Assembly: GCA_964620125.1 (NCBI GenBank)
Contig: CAZUGQ010000029.1
Location: 1 to 22,701, forward strand
Source of the DNA: OLB6 sp964620125
GTDB lineage: Bacteria > Bacteroidota > Ignavibacteria > Kapaibacteriales > Kapaibacteriaceae
Direction: 5' to 3'
Length of the DNA stretch: 22,701 nt
The position numbers were made by a program, and so were the translations under genes. Below, piece after piece: positions 15,701 to 22,701 of the stretch. Position 1 is the first letter of the stretch. The number at the start of each line of letters is the position of its first letter. The notes beneath the pieces are model-generated. The model was not told the origin of the DNA. It ran no database searches and was given only the letters and a program-made list of their open reading frames with translations.

Positions 15701-18700
15701 CTAGTCAATCTTTACGTCTAAGCACAATCCCTGTAGTTCGCGAACTAGCACGTTAAAGCTTTCGGGGATGTTCGGCACTGGAAGGTTTTCACCCTTGACC
15801 AATGCTTCGTACATCTTGGCTCTACCCTGCACGTCGTCGCTCTTCACTGTAAGCATTTCCTGCAGCGTGTGTGCTGCACCGTAGGCTTCCAATGCCCACA
15901 CTTCCATTTCTCCAAGGCGCTGACCACCAAACTGGGCCTTGCCACCAAGGGGCTGTTGCGTAATAAGTGAATACGGGCCGATGGACCGGGCATGAAGCTT
16001 GTCTTCAACAAGGTGAGAAAGCTTCATCATGTAAATGATGCCTACGGTCACTTCGTTTTCAAACGGCTCACCGGTGCGTCCATCATAAAGCACAGTCTTC
16101 CCTGATGATGGCAAGCCTGCCTGCTCCAGATAGCGGCCTACTTCATCCCACGAAGCACCGTCAAAGATTGGTGTTGCAAAGTGAACGCCAAGCTTGCTGG
16201 CAGCCCACCCAAGAGCGGTTTCGTAGAGCTGACCAAGGTTCATACGGCTTGGCACACCGAGTGGGTTGAGCACGATGTCAACAGGGCGTCCATCGGGCAG
16301 GAAGGGCATGTCCTCTACGGGAACAATCTTGGAAACGATGCCCTTGTTGCCGTGGCGGCCGGCCATCTTGTCGCCTACCTGCAGTTTACGCTTCTTGGCC
16401 ACATACACCTTGGCCATCTGCAGAATGCCTGGCTGCAGTTCGTCGCCTGCGGCAATCTTGTTCCGCTCGATCCGACCATCCAGCATGATCTGCTGGCGGC
16501 GCGTTTCGTAGTTCTCAAGCAGTGTTCGAAGCAGCTTCATGGTCTTTGCTTCGGCAACCCAGTCTTGCTCGATGTTCATTGCCGAAGGCACAAAGGTTCC
16601 GGCTTCGAACTTGCTCATGAACTCTTTTGCAGAGAGCTTTTGCCCAGAACGGAACACGACAGTTTCGTTGGCACTGCGAATGCCAAGACTCGTCATTCCA
16701 TCCAGCAGCTCGCCAATGCGAGAAACACACTCAAGATCCAGAGAACGTAGTGCCTGCTGCTCACGCTTGGTTATTAGGTCTTGACGCTTCTTTTCTTCTA
16801 GGCGGAATTCGCTGTCGCTGGTAAGAACACGCCGAGCGAACAGCTTGGTGTTGATCACAGTGCCCTTGAGCCCTGGAGGTGCCTTCAAGCTTACGTCCTT
16901 CACATCTCCAGCCTTGTCACCAAAGATGGCTCGTAGCAGCTTCTCTTCTGGTGTTGGATCGGTTTCGCCCTTCGGTGTGATCTTACCGATCAGGATGTCG
17001 CCTTCGCGAACCTTTGCTCCAAGCCGAACGATGCCACGGTCATCAAGATCCTTGGTGGCTTCTTCACTTACGTTTGGAATTTCACGCGTGAATTCTTCTT
17101 CGCCGCGCTTTGTATCACGTACCTGCAGCGTGAACTCTTCGATGTGTACGGACGTGAACACGTCTTCGGCCACCATGCGCTCGCTGATCACGATTGCGTC
17201 TTCGAAGTTGTAGCCGCGCCATGGCATGAAGGCTACCATCACATTCCTGCCCAGAGCAAGCTCACCTTGTTCGGTAGATGCACCGTCAATAAGCGGCTGA
17301 CCACGTTTTACGCGTTGGCCAGCACTAACGATTGGTCGTTGATTTACTGCTGTGTCCTGGTTGGTACGATAGAACTTCAGCAGCTCGTAGCGCACTACTC
17401 GGTCATTGTCGAATGATACCAGTCGGTCGTCCTTCGACCGCTTATCGTCGTACCGAACCTGCACGTAATCAGCGCATACGTATTCAACAACACCATCATC
17501 TTCGGCAAGAATCAATGCGCGCGAGTCGCGTGCAACACGTGCTTCCATGCCTGTGCCTACAAGTGGTGCTTGCGGACGCAGGAGAGGTACTCCCTGGCGT
17601 TGCATGTTCGAGCCCATCAAGGCCCGGTTAGCGTCGTCATGTTCCAGGAAGGGAATCAACGAAGCCGCAGGGGATGTGATCTGGTCAGTGCTCACTTCCA
17701 TGAAGTGCACTTCGTTTGGCGAAACCACCTTGTAATCGCCACTCACGCGGGCCTTAACCGTTTCGCCGGCAATGCGGCCCTTGGCATCAATGTCAGTACC
17801 AGCGGGAACGATGATGAGGCCTTCTTCACGATCGGCCGACATGAATTCAACCTCGTCGGTCACAACACCATTCACCACCTTGACGTACGGTGTTTCGATG
17901 AACCCGAACTTGTTCACCCGAGCGTGAATGGCCAGCGAAGAAATCAGACCGATGTTTGGGCCTTCTGGCGTTTCGATGGGGCAAAGCCGACCGTAGTGGG
18001 TATAGTGAACGTCGCGCACTTCGAAACCTGCACGCTCACGGGTAAGACCACCGGGACCAAGAGCAGACGTACGGCGCTTGTGCGTGATCTCGCTCAGCGG
18101 GTTCGTCTGATCCATGAACTGGCTTAGCTGGTTGGTACCAAAGAACTGGTTGATTACACTGGTGATGGTTCGTGCATTAACAAGTTCGGATGGTGTAATG
18201 TTCTCACTGTCGCGCACACTCAAGCGTTCCTTGATGGTGCGAGCCATGCGCGTGAGACCAAGATTGAAGGTGCTTTCAAGTTGCTCGCCTACAGTCCGCA
18301 CGCGGCGGTTAGCCAGGTGATCGATATCGTCAACCGGCATCTTGGCATCGCGAACATCGATTAGATACTTCACGATTGCCACGATGTCGTCTACGGTTAG
18401 CGTCGTTACGTCGAGTGGCACATTCATGCCAAGCTTTTCGTTGATACGGTAGCGGCCTACAACACCAAGATCGTATCGCTTGGGATTGAAGAACAGTTTT
18501 TCGAGCAGACCCCATGCTGTGTCGAGATCTGGTGGATCGCTGGAGCGAAGCTGGCGGTAGATGGTTTCCAGAGCATCTTCGCGCGTGCGAGCCGTGTCCT
18601 TTGCCAGAGTTTTCGCGATGATGGGTTCATCGTTCGGACTTTCATACCGATACAGTTTGAGGGCGTCTACCGAAGCCCCCTCCAGCATCTTGAGCATGTC

Positions 18701-19525
18701 CGGACTCAGGATGTTATCGCGTTGAGCAACGATTTCGCCGGTGTTCATGTCCACGACGTCGGCAGCAATGCGCCTGCCCAGGTGGTCTTCGGTGAGTTCG
18801 GAGGCGGGAACGTCTTCGGTGAGTTCGAAGAGGTTAAGCAGGTCTTCGTCGCTGCTGTAGCCCAGAGCGCGTAGGAGGGTGGTTACGGGGAACTTCTTTT
18901 TGCGGTCGATGTAGGCATACATCACGTCGTGAATGTCGGTAGTGAATTCTATCCACGAACCTTTGAACGGGATGATGCGAGCGGAGAAGATCTTTGTGCC
19001 GTTGGGGTGGATGGCTTCGTCGAAGAAACATCCGGGTGAGCGGTGCAACTGCGCCACCACCACACGTTCTGCACCGTTGATGATGAAGGTGCCGCGGGGA
19101 GTCATGGCTGGGATCTGCCCCAGATACACTTCCTGATCAATGGCTTCGATGTGATCTTCCGATGTAGGATCGGCCTTCGATGAAAGGCGCAGGCGGGCCT
19201 TGAGCGTCTTTGCATACGTGAGTTCGCGCTCGCGGCATTCCTCCTCCGTGTATTTGGGCTTCTCGATGAAATAATCGAGGAAATGCAACTCATACACACC
19301 GGAGTTGTCTTCGATGGGGAAGTTGGAAAGGAATGCACGTTGCAAACCCAATTCACGGCGTTCTTCCGGCTTTACGTCTTCCTGCAGGAAGTCGTGAAAA
19401 GAATTTATCTGAATGCCGAGAAGGTCGGGGTAGGTGTGGTGTTTGACCACGTGACCGAAGGTGACGCGCTCGCGAAGGCGCTGTAGGGGAAGAGTATAAA
19501 TCGAAGCGTCCTGTGGACCTGTCAT
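15701..19525 (-). CDS. rpoB: DNA-directed RNA polymerase beta subunit
   Basis: A 1274-residue subunit that binds template and product RNA with beta'. It begins YTLPLQRLRERVTFG and ends LQGLCLDVKID. The rifampicin region around residues 461-490 reads GTNQLSQFMDQTNPLSE followed by ITHKRRTSALGPGG; the residues equivalent to E. coli Q513, D516, S522, H526, R529 and S531 are all the sensitive type, predicting rifampicin susceptibility. Downstream blocks include GGKAQFGGQRLGEMEVWALE and GDKMAGRHGNKG. The gene ends in TAG; the 18 codons open after it look accidental. There is no clear SD at ATG 19525. A strong hairpin and a nine-base T tract precede it. Confidence 0.99.
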   Translation of the reverse strand: MTGPQDASIYTLPLQRLRERVTFGHVVKHHTYPDLLGIQINSFHDFLQEDVKPEERRELGLQRAFLSNFPIEDNSGVYELHFLDYFIEKPKYTEEECRERELTYAKTLKARLRLSSKADPTSEDHIEAIDQEVYLGQIPAMTPRGTFIINGAERVVVAQLHRSPGCFFDEAIHPNGTKIFSARIIPFKGSWIEFTTDIHDVMYAYIDRKKKFPVTTLLRALGYSSDEDLLNLFELTEDVPASELTEDHLGRRIAADVVDMNTGEIVAQRDNILSPDMLKMLEGASVDALKLYRYESPNDEPIIAKTLAKDTARTREDALETIYRQLRSSDPPDLDTAWGLLEKLFFNPKRYDLGVVGRYRINEKLGMNVPLDVTTLTVDDIVAIVKYLIDVRDAKMPVDDIDHLANRRVRTVGEQLESTFNLGLTRMARTIKERLSVRDSENITPSELVNARTITSVINQFFGTNQLSQFMDQTNPLSEITHKRRTSALGPGGLTRERAGFEVRDVHYTHYGRLCPIETPEGPNIGLISSLAIHARVNKFGFIETPYVKVVNGVVTDEVEFMSADREEGLIIVPAGTDIDAKGRIAGETVKARVSGDYKVVSPNEVHFMEVSTDQITSPAASLIPFLEHDDANRALMGSNMQRQGVPLLRPQAPLVGTGMEARVARDSRALILAEDDGVVEYVCADYVQVRYDDKRSKDDRLVSFDNDRVVRYELLKFYRTNQDTAVNQRPIVSAGQRVKRGQPLIDGASTEQGELALGRNVMVAFMPWRGYNFEDAIVISERMVAEDVFTSVHIEEFTLQVRDTKRGEEEFTREIPNVSEEATKDLDDRGIVRLGAKVREGDILIGKITPKGETDPTPEEKLLRAIFGDKAGDVKDVSLKAPPGLKGTVINTKLFARRVLTSDSEFRLEEKKRQDLITKREQQALRSLDLECVSRIGELLDGMTSLGIRSANETVVFRSGQKLSAKEFMSKFEAGTFVPSAMNIEQDWVAEAKTMKLLRTLLENYETRRQQIMLDGRIERNKIAAGDELQPGILQMAKVYVAKKRKLQVGDKMAGRHGNKGIVSKIVPVEDMPFLPDGRPVDIVLNPLGVPSRMNLGQLYETALGWAASKLGVHFATPIFDGASWDEVGRYLEQAGLPSSGKTVLYDGRTGEPFENEVTVGIIYMMKLSHLVEDKLHARSIGPYSLITQQPLGGKAQFGGQRLGEMEVWALEAYGAAHTLQEMLTVKSDDVQGRAKMYEALVKGENLPVPNIPESFNVLVRELQGLCLDVKID

Positions 19526-19592
19526 GGGTTGGTGACCCTTGTATGCTCAAAAAAAAACCGTAGAAGGTAGCCGACCAGTAAAGACAACAACG

Positions 19593-19621
19593 CCCGGGAC
19601 GACGCTGAGGGTCGTCCCGGG
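19593..19621 (-). terminator. Hairpin (attenuator candidate) between rplL and rpoB
   Basis: CCCGGGACGAC (19593-19603) and GTCGTCCCGGG (19611-19621) with a seven-base loop form a perfect GC-rich 11-bp stem, followed on the minus strand by a T-rich stretch (TTGTTGTCTTT) and, about 35 bases later, nine T residues (19557-19549). In other bacteria the rplL-rpoB gap holds a partial terminator that lowers rpoBC output relative to ribosomal proteins; the same role is inferred here. Confidence 0.65.
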
Positions 19622-19642
19622 TGAGTTTTCGGGATGCGCTGA

Positions 19643-20023
19643 TTACTTGAGGGTAACCTTTGCGCCAGCTTCTTCGAGCTTCTTCTTCAGAGATTCGGCT
19701 TCGTCCTTTGGTGCAGCTTCCTTGATCATCTTGGGAGCGCCTTCCACAAGGTCCTTGGCTTCTTTGAGGCCGAGGCCTGTGATTTCGCGCACCACCTTGA
19801 TCACGTTCAGCTTCTGTGCTCCGGCTTCGGTGAGTTCCACGTCGAACTCCGTTTTTTCTTCAGCAGCAGCGGCTGGGGCAGCACCTGCAGGGCCGGCGGC
19901 CATCATAACTGGAGCTGCGGCCGTAACACCGAACTTGTCTTCGAGCGCCTTCTTGAGTTCGGAGGCCTCGAGGAGGGTGAGGTTTCCGATTTTCTCAACG
20001 AGTTCTTCAACGATTGCTGACAT
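19643..20023 (-). CDS. rplL: 50S ribosomal protein L7/L12
   Basis: A 126-residue stalk protein that recruits translation factors. It has an N-terminal dimerisation segment (VEELVEKIGNLTLLEASELKK), an Ala/Gly/Pro-rich hinge at about 37-55, and a C-terminal factor-binding domain (KTEFDVELTEAGAQKLNVIK, GLGLKEAKDLVEGAP). ATG 20023 has GGAG five bases upstream. It lies 33 bases after rplJ. Confidence 0.98.
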   Translation of the reverse strand: MSAIVEELVEKIGNLTLLEASELKKALEDKFGVTAAAPVMMAAGPAGAAPAAAAEEKTEFDVELTEAGAQKLNVIKVVREITGLGLKEAKDLVEGAPKMIKEAAPKDEAESLKKKLEEAGAKVTLK

Positions 20024-20056
20024 ACTGTCTCCGAGTGAATGTTTCCAATGAGTGGA

Positions 20057-20581
20057 TCAGGCCGCCTTCTTTTTGGCGACTTCTTCAACGAGCATGACCA
20101 CGTCGCGCATCACTGCGTTGATTGCTCCGTGGATACCCGAGATCGGCGCATGCAAGCTGCCGACAATATCGGCGATCATGTCTTCGCGGGTCGGTAGTTC
20201 CGATACCGCTTTGAGCTGCGAACCATCGAACACCTGACCTTCGATCAAAGCAAGTTTCAGACGAGGTTTTTCGCCCTTGTCGAAGAACTTGCGAATGACT
20301 TTGGCTGGTGCGATCGAGTCCGTCGAACCAAAGATGACCGCCGTTTGGCCGAAGAGCTTGGACTCGTCAATCGTATAACCGCCTACTTCTGCCAGAGCTC
20401 GGAGGATGAGGGTGTTTTTGGCAACCTGCATCGTTGAGTCCTTCTCACGAAGTTCTCTTCTGAACATCTGATCATCAGCAACGGTCATGCCGGTGAAGTC
20501 CACAAAGTACAGGCTCGACGCCGCACTCATCCGTTTGGTGAGTTCGGCTACGATCGCTTGTTTCTGTTCCTTCGTTACCAT
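20057..20581 (-). CDS. rplJ: 50S ribosomal protein L10
   Basis: A 174-residue protein that anchors L7/L12 dimers to the ribosome. The N-terminal domain (MVTKEQKQAIVAELTKRM, LYFVDFTGMTV, VAKNTLILRA) binds 23S rRNA; the C-terminal helix carries the L12 sites. GGAG lies four bases before ATG 20581. In other bacteria the L10-L12 complex represses its own mRNA, and the structured leader just upstream fits that. Confidence 0.98.
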   Translation of the reverse strand: MVTKEQKQAIVAELTKRMSAASSLYFVDFTGMTVADDQMFRRELREKDSTMQVAKNTLILRALAEVGGYTIDESKLFGQTAVIFGSTDSIAPAKVIRKFFDKGEKPRLKLALIEGQVFDGSQLKAVSELPTREDMIADIVGSLHAPISGIHGAINAVMRDVVMLVEEVAKKKAA

Positions 20582-20595
20582 ACGGCTCCGTTAAG

Positions 20596-20656
20596 ATTAC
20601 GCCCGGTGTTCAACCGCCGAAGCGGGTAGAAGCTGAACGTGGGGCGAGTGCGTAAT
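20596..20656 (-). ncRNA. Ribosomal protein L10 leader-like structure
   Basis: In the 83-base rplA-rplJ gap, three nested stems on the minus strand: ATTACGC (20656-20650) with GCGTAAT (20602-20596); GTTCA (20638-20634) with TGAAC (20612-20608); and CCGC-TTCG-GCGG (20625-20614), a UUCG tetraloop hairpin. The unpaired, asymmetric bases between stems could form the kink-turn that L10(L12)4 recognises. The position directly before rplJ is that of the known L10 leader. A covariance match was not run. Confidence 0.6.
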
Positions 20657-20664
20657 AGACGTTA

Positions 20665-21363
20665 TTAATGATCAGCGCCGATGGAGTGTTCGTCAACACG
20701 AACGCTGGGTCCCATGGTGCTGCTGAAATACAGGCTCTTTACGTATTTGCCCTTAGCCGTTGTAGGCTTGGCACGCATCACGGTGGATACGAACGTTTGA
20801 GCATTTTCTGCAAGCTTCTCCGGCGGGAAGGAACACTTCCCGATGCTGGCATGAATGTTACCTGCCTTGTCAACACGGAATTCAATCTTACCCGCTTTGA
20901 CTTCTTGGACAGCCTTTGCAACATCGAATGTTACGGTACCGCTCTTGGGGTTGGGCATAAGACCTCGTGGACCGAGGATACGACCGAGCTTACCGACTTC
21001 GCCCATCACATCTGGCGTGGCGATGATGATGTCCACGTCGGCCCATCCACCTTGCAGTTTTTCGAGGTAGTCTGAAAAGCCTGCGAAGTCAGCGCCGGCG
21101 TCTAGGGCTTCCTTGTCCTTCGGTGTTTTGGCAATGACCAGAACACGAACGGACTTACCGGTACCATGCGGGAGGGCAACGGTGCCGCGCACTAGTTGAT
21201 CGGCTTTCCGTGGGTCTACGCCCAGGTTCATGGACACTTCAAAGGATTCATCGAACTTGGCGGTAGCATTCTTCTTCACGAGCTCCACAGCGGCCTTAAA
21301 GTCAAAGACCTGCTTGCGATCATAGCTCTTTGCGATTTTTTCGTAGCGCTTATTGGTTGCCAT
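20665..21363 (-). CDS. rplA: 50S ribosomal protein L1
   Basis: A 232-residue protein of the mobile L1 stalk. The start is ATG 21363 (MATNKRYEKIAKSYD), four bases after the rplK stop, with AAGGG upstream; the frame runs 16 codons further but those overlap rplK and lack family similarity. Conserved pieces: NLGVDPRKADQLVRGTV, LPHGTGK, and LGRILGPRGLMPNPKSGTV. L1 often represses its own operon by binding a 23S-like site before rplK; such a site is present here. Confidence 0.98.
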   Translation of the reverse strand: MATNKRYEKIAKSYDRKQVFDFKAAVELVKKNATAKFDESFEVSMNLGVDPRKADQLVRGTVALPHGTGKSVRVLVIAKTPKDKEALDAGADFAGFSDYLEKLQGGWADVDIIIATPDVMGEVGKLGRILGPRGLMPNPKSGTVTFDVAKAVQEVKAGKIEFRVDKAGNIHASIGKCSFPPEKLAENAQTFVSTVMRAKPTTAKGKYVKSLYFSSTMGPSVRVDEHSIGADH

Positions 21364-21367
21364 ACTG

Positions 21368-21793
21368 TTACCCTTCCACCGTAAGGCCCATCGAACGGGC
21401 GGTTCCTGCAATCATGGCCACGGCGTGGTCAAGGTCGTTGGCATTCAGATCGTTCATCTTCAGTTGTGCAATCTCCTCCAACTGAGCGCGGGTAACCTTG
21501 CCAACCTTGGTCTTGTTGGGTTCAGCGGACCCCTTGGGGATACCTGCTGCCTTGATGAGCAGCACGGCGGCTGGTGGCGACTTGACCTCGAACGTGAAGC
21601 TCTTGTCACTATAGAACGTTACCACCACGGGCAAAATCGTGCCTTGTTGTTTAGCAGTCTTGGCATTGAATTGTTTTACGAATTCCATGCCGGCCAGACC
21701 CCGCTGGCCAAATGCTGGGCCAACAGGAGGTGCCATCGTGGCTTCGGCACCCTTGATTTGGAGCTTAAAGCTCCCCATGACTTTCTTGGCCAT
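21368..21793 (-). CDS. rplK: 50S ribosomal protein L11 (divergent N-terminal domain)
   Basis: A 141-residue protein of the GTPase-associated centre. The N-terminal domain keeps APPVGPAFGQRG and MEFVKQFNAKT but departs from the usual wording: KGAEATMAPP replaces the common PAGxANPxPP, and GLAGMEFV replaces GVNIMEFC. Length is unchanged, so these are substitutions, not an indel. The C-terminal RNA-binding domain is normal (PPAAVLLIKAAG, KMNDLNANDLDHAV, IAGTARSMGL). AAAGGAG lies three bases before ATG 21793. Confidence 0.97.
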   Translation of the reverse strand: MAKKVMGSFKLQIKGAEATMAPPVGPAFGQRGLAGMEFVKQFNAKTAKQQGTILPVVVTFYSDKSFTFEVKSPPAAVLLIKAAGIPKGSAEPNKTKVGKVTRAQLEEIAQLKMNDLNANDLDHAVAMIAGTARSMGLTVEG

Positions 21794-21804
21794 GTTCTCC
21801 TTTT

Positions 21805-21841
21805 GTGGTCAGCGGCACCAGCTCACGCTGGCACCTCCCAC
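21805..21841 (-). promoter_or_regulatory. Candidate L1 autoregulatory binding site in the rplK leader
   Basis: On the minus strand, GTGG (21841-21838), then GA, then a nine-pair stem GGTGCCAGC / GCTGGTGCC with loop GTGA and two G-U pairs, then GCTGA, then CCAC (21808-21805). Two helices joined by an asymmetric internal loop resemble the L1 site of 23S rRNA (helices 76-78, with GUGGGAG on one side and GCCG, UGA and CCAC on the other). It ends 11 bases before the rplK ATG, next to its SD. Confidence 0.55.
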
Positions 21842-21847
21842 GATGAA

Positions 21848-22417
21848 TTAATGATTTTCGATCTCTACCTGATGGAAGTCCAACTCGATCGGAGTTTTCC
21901 GGCCGAGTATTCCAACTTCCACCTTGAGTTTTTGCTTTTCCTGGTTTACTTCCTTCACCGTGCCATTAAAGTTGGCGAACGGTCCGTCGATCACTTTCAC
22001 AGGGTCGCCTTCGCGGAAGGCCGTAACGGCGGTGGCAACATCCTTGCGTTCTTCCACCCTTCCCAGGATTCTATCAACCTCGTCCTTCTGCAGAGCTTGC
22101 GGCTCCGTTTTGGTACCGACAAAGCTTACGATCGATGGTAAGGAGAGGATAACTTCCTTCAGGCGCTTATCTAGAGTGCATTCAATGAGGATGTATCCGG
22201 GCAGGAAATTCCGCACCTTGGTGCGCCGTTTGCCGTTGCGTACTTCGTAGACCGTTTCTTGGGGGATGACAATGTTTTTGACGCGATTCTCCAATCCAAG
22301 GCGCACCATTTCCTGCTCAATGGCAAGCTTAACCTTCGACTCATGGCCGGTGAAGGTTCGGATGGCGAACCACTTGGGTTCGAGAGCCTGGACGGGTTGG
22401 TGAATGTCTGTGAGCAT
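21848..22417 (-). CDS. nusG: Transcription elongation/antitermination factor NusG
   Basis: A 189-residue factor that binds the RNA polymerase clamp and couples transcription to Rho or the ribosome. The NGN domain covers about residues 15-115 (WFAIRTFTGHESKVKLAIEQ, FLPGYILIE, SFVG) and the KOW domain about 132-187 (FREGDPVKVIDGPFANFNGT, KVEVGILGRKTPIELDF). Length is normal. The nine bases after the secE stop leave only a weak SD (ACGGA). Confidence 0.97.
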   Translation of the reverse strand: MLTDIHQPVQALEPKWFAIRTFTGHESKVKLAIEQEMVRLGLENRVKNIVIPQETVYEVRNGKRRTKVRNFLPGYILIECTLDKRLKEVILSLPSIVSFVGTKTEPQALQKDEVDRILGRVEERKDVATAVTAFREGDPVKVIDGPFANFNGTVKEVNQEKQKLKVEVGILGRKTPIELDFHQVEIENH

Positions 22418-22426
22418 TGTAATCCG

Positions 22427-22609
22427 TTAGAACAGGAAGTTCATGACCTGTGTCATGGCCTGGTCAATGATGAACACGATGGCCGTGATGATCAGCGTGG
22501 TAACAATCACCACCAGCGTACTCTCGCGGAGCTGTTCACGCGTTGGCCAGGAGACCTTTTTCATCTCCTTGTTTACGTCCAACAGAAACTGGCGGGTTTG
22601 TGCAATCAT
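22427..22609 (-). CDS. secE: Preprotein translocase subunit SecE
   Basis: A 60-residue single-span inner-membrane protein that clamps SecY. It has an amphipathic helix with VNKEMKKVSWPTREQL (residues 12-27), the hallmark of SecE, and one membrane helix at about 30-53. This short form is usual outside the enterobacteria. The SD is weak (AAGAAG). It sits between tRNA-Trp and nusG, as in many genomes. Confidence 0.96.
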   Translation of the reverse strand: MIAQTRQFLLDVNKEMKKVSWPTREQLRESTLVVIVTTLIITAIVFIIDQAMTQVMNFLF

Positions 22610-22631
22610 GATTCTTCTTTCGTGTGTTCTG

Positions 22632-22701
22632 CAGGGGCGGCAGGACTCGAACCCGCGGCCTGCGGTTTTGGAGACCGCTGCTCTACCAGCTGAGCTACAC
22701 C
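22632..22701 (-). tRNA. tRNA-Trp (anticodon CCA), cut by the right edge
   Basis: The minus strand begins GGTGTAGCTCAGCTGGTAGA and shows D stem and loop, anticodon stem GCGGT/ACCGC with loop CTCCAAA (anticodon CCA), T arm GCGGG-TTCGAGT-CCTGC, and acceptor 3' strand CGCCCCT with discriminator G. Three 5' bases, expected AGG from pairing, lie outside the window. CCA is not encoded (CAG follows the discriminator). Confidence 0.96.

Noticed and set aside
15644..15703. Open extension of 18 codons in frame after the rpoB TAG, hinting at stop readthrough
   Set aside because: A run this short is expected by chance, and rpoB already ends at the normal family C-terminus.

Overview
This is a chromosomal window from a bacterium that looks like a member of the Bacteroidota/Chlorobi (FCB) supergroup, possibly a Kapabacteria- or Ignavibacteria-like lineage. 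The placement rests on three things: a secreted protein with a type IX secretion (T9SS) type A C-terminal sorting domain; a Bacteroidota-type promoter (TTTG, 21 bp, TAnnTTTG) in front of fusA; and the overall look of the ribosomal and RNA polymerase proteins. Many starts have no clear Shine-Dalgarno (SD) sequence, while others have GGAG or AAGGAG. The lineage name is an inference, since no 16S rRNA is present.

Right half (about 11.3-22.7 kb, all on the minus strand): a conserved transcription/translation block in the order tRNA-Trp, secE, nusG, rplK, rplA, rplJ, rplL, rpoB, rpoC. Three RNA structures that could tune the operon are visible: a 23S-like ribosomal protein L1 binding site before rplK, a nested L10-leader-like structure before rplJ, and a strong GC-rich hairpin between rplL and rpoB. 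A hairpin followed by TTTT ends the block after rpoC.

Middle (about 3.3-11.2 kb): a standalone fusA whose product closely resembles mitochondrial EF-G1 (the spdEFG1 subfamily); an MFS exporter; a divergent bestrophin-family channel; a dicarboxylate/amino acid:cation symporter whose start codon directly follows a 23-unit 8-bp tandem repeat; and, convergent with it, a secreted beta-helix / histidine-phosphatase / T9SS fusion protein.

Left end (1 to about 3.25 kb): an A/T-richer accessory region. It holds the edge of an IS3-family insertion sequence, a secreted 524-residue protein with a CxxC motif, two small secreted Cys-containing paralogues, a 17-bp poly-A/T tract, and a small NIPSNAP-like alpha/beta-barrel protein. 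No prophage, CRISPR array, defence island or integrative element was seen. The best leads are the triple-domain phosphatase fusion, the two-level tandem repeat, the unusual EF-G and the small secreted-protein cluster. No gap between genes exceeds 300 bases.
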